This document shows, piece after piece, positions 5,976-7,436 of a stretch of 7,436 nt of DNA (its first letter is position 1; each line of letters starts with the position of its first letter). Source of the DNA: Chitinophagaceae bacterium. GTDB taxonomy: Bacteria; Bacteroidota; Bacteroidia; Chitinophagales; Chitinophagaceae. The stretch is from NCBI GenBank assembly GCA_016786525.1, contig JAEUVW010000363.1, positions 1-7,436 on the forward strand. Reading direction: 5' to 3'. The translations under genes and the position numbers were made by a program. The notes beneath the pieces are model-generated. The model was given only the letters and a program-made list of their open reading frames with translations, searched no databases and was not told the DNA's origin.

Positions 5976-6005
5976 AAAAAGGGTCTCCACCCGGAGATCC
6001 TTTTT
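5976..6005 (+). terminator. Bidirectional intrinsic terminator between hisS and aspartate kinase
   Basis: AAAAAGGGTCTCC (5976-5988) pairs with GGAGATCCTTTTT (5993-6005) around the loop ACCC. The 13-bp stem has one G-U wobble on the plus strand, which becomes an A-C mismatch on the minus strand. The T-run ends the hisS transcript, and the A-run gives a T-run for the opposite gene. It therefore serves both convergent transcripts, and it is stronger in the hisS direction. Confidence 0.85.
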
Positions 6006-6030
6006 CTATAGAAAATTCATCATAACTATT

Positions 6031-7296
6031 TTACTTCAGCACCAGCTGTACCGTCTGCCGGGTCTTTTGTTCCAGCAGCGTATAGCGGCCTTTGGTCAGG
6101 TCAAACAAAGTTTCCGGTGTATAATGCCGGATGGTCAGCAGGCTTACATCTTCATTGCTGAACACTTTGAAATCCTTTTCCAGCAAAGCGATCAGGCGTT
6201 GTACGTTTTCTTCTTTATTGTCGATGCAGGCCACGAAACTGATCGCTGCATTCTGTATCAGGTTGATCTTGATTTTCAGGTTATGAAAAATGCTGTACAG
6301 GTTGCTGAGGTTGTCTTCGGTGATAAAAGAGAAATCGCGCGTGGTGACCTGCAGCAGGATCTGGTTTGTCTTCAGGATGATCAGCGGGGGATAGAAAATA
6401 CTGCTGACCTCGTTCTGGATCACCGTACCCTTTACATCCTTATTCAGGAAGCATTTGACGTACAGGGGGATATTATTGTTCTGCAGGGGTTTGATCGTCT
6501 TCGGGTGAATGACCTGTGCGCCATAGTAGGCCATTTCGATCACTTCATGATACGTAATGGCTTCGATCTTTACCGTATCGGGAAAGATCTTGGGATCTGC
6601 ATTTTTCAGGCCTTCCACATCCTTCCAGATGGTTACAGCAGTACCGCCCAGCATAGCCGCCATCATAGCGGCTGAATAATCTGAGCCTTCGCGCCCCAGG
6701 GTTACCGAAGCATTGTCTGATGTACTGCCGATAAAACCCTGTATGACCACATTCTTACCTTGCTGCAGCAAGGTACCGACCACCTGCTTTGCCTGAGCCT
6801 GAGAAACTTCCCAATCTACTTTTGCATCGCGGTAGGTATCATCCGTACGCACCACATCGCGGGCGTCCACCCATTCAAAATTCAGGCCCTGGCTTTGCAG
6901 ATACGTGTTGAATATCTTTGTAGACAATACTTCTCCCATGCAGACGATCTGGTCATACGAATAGTCGAAACGCGCGGCGTCTGCATCATCCACTGCCCAT
7001 TGCAGTTCACTGAAGTACTCATTGAATTCAGAAACGATCTGTGCAAAAAACTTCTCGTCCAGCATATTCAGGGCGTAATCCACGTGCTGCTTCTCCAGTT
7101 GCTCCAGCATGCCGTGCGCGATCTTCTTATCGCCATAGCAGGCTTCCTGCGCGATCTTCTCGAGCTGGTTGGTGGTCTTGCCCATGGCAGACACCACTAC
7201 AATCAATTGGTCCTGGGCTTCTGCAACAATAGGCAGCAGCGCTTTCATACGCTCAGGGCGCTCAATGGAGGCCCCTCCGAATTTGTAAACTTGCAA
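6031..7296 (-). CDS. Aspartate kinase (monofunctional, ACT-domain regulated)
   Basis: This enzyme phosphorylates aspartate with ATP, the first step towards lysine/diaminopimelate, threonine and methionine. The 421-aa product has the N-terminal KFGGASI (5-11) of the kinase domain, GFIG at 187-190, LGREGSDYSA at 200-209 and WKDVEGLKNADP at 224-235. The catalytic domain covers roughly 1-280. The rest, about 300-421, fits two ACT domains for feedback control by an end-product amino acid; which one is not readable. No homoserine dehydrogenase domain follows. The start is TTG at 7296-7294, chosen because it puts KFGG at the correct distance from the N-terminus and because no in-frame ATG exists in the short gap upstream. 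The gene lies 24 bases after an aminotransferase tail, so a shared transcript is likely. Its stop lies 25 bases from the terminator at 5976-6005. Confidence 0.94.
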   Translation of the reverse strand: MQVYKFGGASIERPERMKALLPIVAEAQDQLIVVVSAMGKTTNQLEKIAQEACYGDKKIAHGMLEQLEKQHVDYALNMLDEKFFAQIVSEFNEYFSELQWAVDDADAARFDYSYDQIVCMGEVLSTKIFNTYLQSQGLNFEWVDARDVVRTDDTYRDAKVDWEVSQAQAKQVVGTLLQQGKNVVIQGFIGSTSDNASVTLGREGSDYSAAMMAAMLGGTAVTIWKDVEGLKNADPKIFPDTVKIEAITYHEVIEMAYYGAQVIHPKTIKPLQNNNIPLYVKCFLNKDVKGTVIQNEVSSIFYPPLIILKTNQILLQVTTRDFSFITEDNLSNLYSIFHNLKIKINLIQNAAISFVACIDNKEENVQRLIALLEKDFKVFSNEDVSLLTIRHYTPETLFDLTKGRYTLLEQKTRQTVQLVLK

Positions 7297-7320
7297 GGTA
7301 TTTGTGTTTTTTGTTTGGTT

Positions 7321-7436
7321 TTAATTTTTAGGTTCGAGCTGTGCAAATGCCTGTTCCAGTGTGGCAAACATTTCGTCCAGTTCTTCGTATTTGCAGGTAC
7401 CGATACTCATGCGGTACCAGGGCGACTCTTTATCTG
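7321..7436 (-). CDS. C-terminal end of a probable PLP-dependent aminotransferase (partial)
   Basis: Only the last 37 residues and the TAA stop (7323-7321) are inside the window; the gene continues past the right edge. The visible peptide includes ESPWYRMSIGTCKYEELDEM and ends FAQLEPKN. A W-R-S/T-I-G-T strand followed by an acidic helix that counts down to the C-terminus is typical of class I/II fold-type I aminotransferases, including histidinol-phosphate-like ones. The stretch is too short for a specific enzyme. Its position 24 bases upstream of aspartate kinase on the same strand suggests an amino acid biosynthesis operon. Confidence 0.5.
   Translation of the reverse strand, partial: DKESPWYRMSIGTCKYEELDEMFATLEQAFAQLEPKN

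Noticed and set aside
6067..6675. Plus-strand open frame of 202 codons within aspartate kinase
   Set aside because: It is antisense to the clearly conserved aspartate kinase, with low-complexity composition and no family signature.

Overview
The window looks like chromosomal DNA from the phylum Bacteroidota, most likely the Chitinophagaceae or a close relative. This is an inference from three things: the protein styles (a long HisRS, a split SCOT-type CoA-transferase, a four-helix-bundle 'S23/IVP' protein), the lack of clear Shine-Dalgarno sites, and several matches to the Bacteroidota -7 promoter element TAnnTTTG. Most genes are moderately GC-rich. The left intergenic region and one small gene are clearly richer in AT.

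Layout. Positions 1-333 hold no confident gene. They contain an ambiguous gene edge, a strong hairpin terminator (135-172), a -7-like element directly after it (175-182), a predicted folded leader (185-247) and a possible 36-residue ORF (208-318) ending just before scoA. Next come scoA (334-1035) and scoB (1511-2167), the two subunits of a 3-oxoacid CoA-transferase. They are separated by an AT-rich gene for a four-helix-bundle/IVP-family protein (1079-1465). A LysE-family exporter (2223-2942) follows. A promoter-like element at 3063-3070 precedes an ABC-2-type ATPase (3105-3866), which is tightly followed by a low-molecular-weight protein tyrosine phosphatase (3884-4351). Histidyl-tRNA synthetase, hisS (4480-5859), ends this rightward block.

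Between hisS and the convergent leftward genes lie a GC-rich palindromic REP-like element (5884-5922) and a bidirectional terminator (5976-6005). On the minus strand, a monofunctional aspartate kinase (6031-7296, TTG start) lies 24 bases downstream of the tail of a probable PLP-dependent aminotransferase (7321-7436, cut by the window edge). These two probably share a transcript.

How the genes fit together. ScoA and ScoB must assemble into one enzyme that moves CoA between succinyl-CoA and acetoacetate or another acid, so the extra gene between them is the oddest feature of the coding layout. Aspartate kinase and the aminotransferase point to amino acid biosynthesis. LysE, the ABC ATPase, the phosphatase and hisS look like ordinary housekeeping neighbours with no obvious shared pathway. 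I see no CRISPR array, rRNA, tRNA, transposase or recognisable defence system. The less ordinary features are the scoA leader (hairpins plus small ORF), the IVP gene splitting scoAB, and the palindromic repeat.
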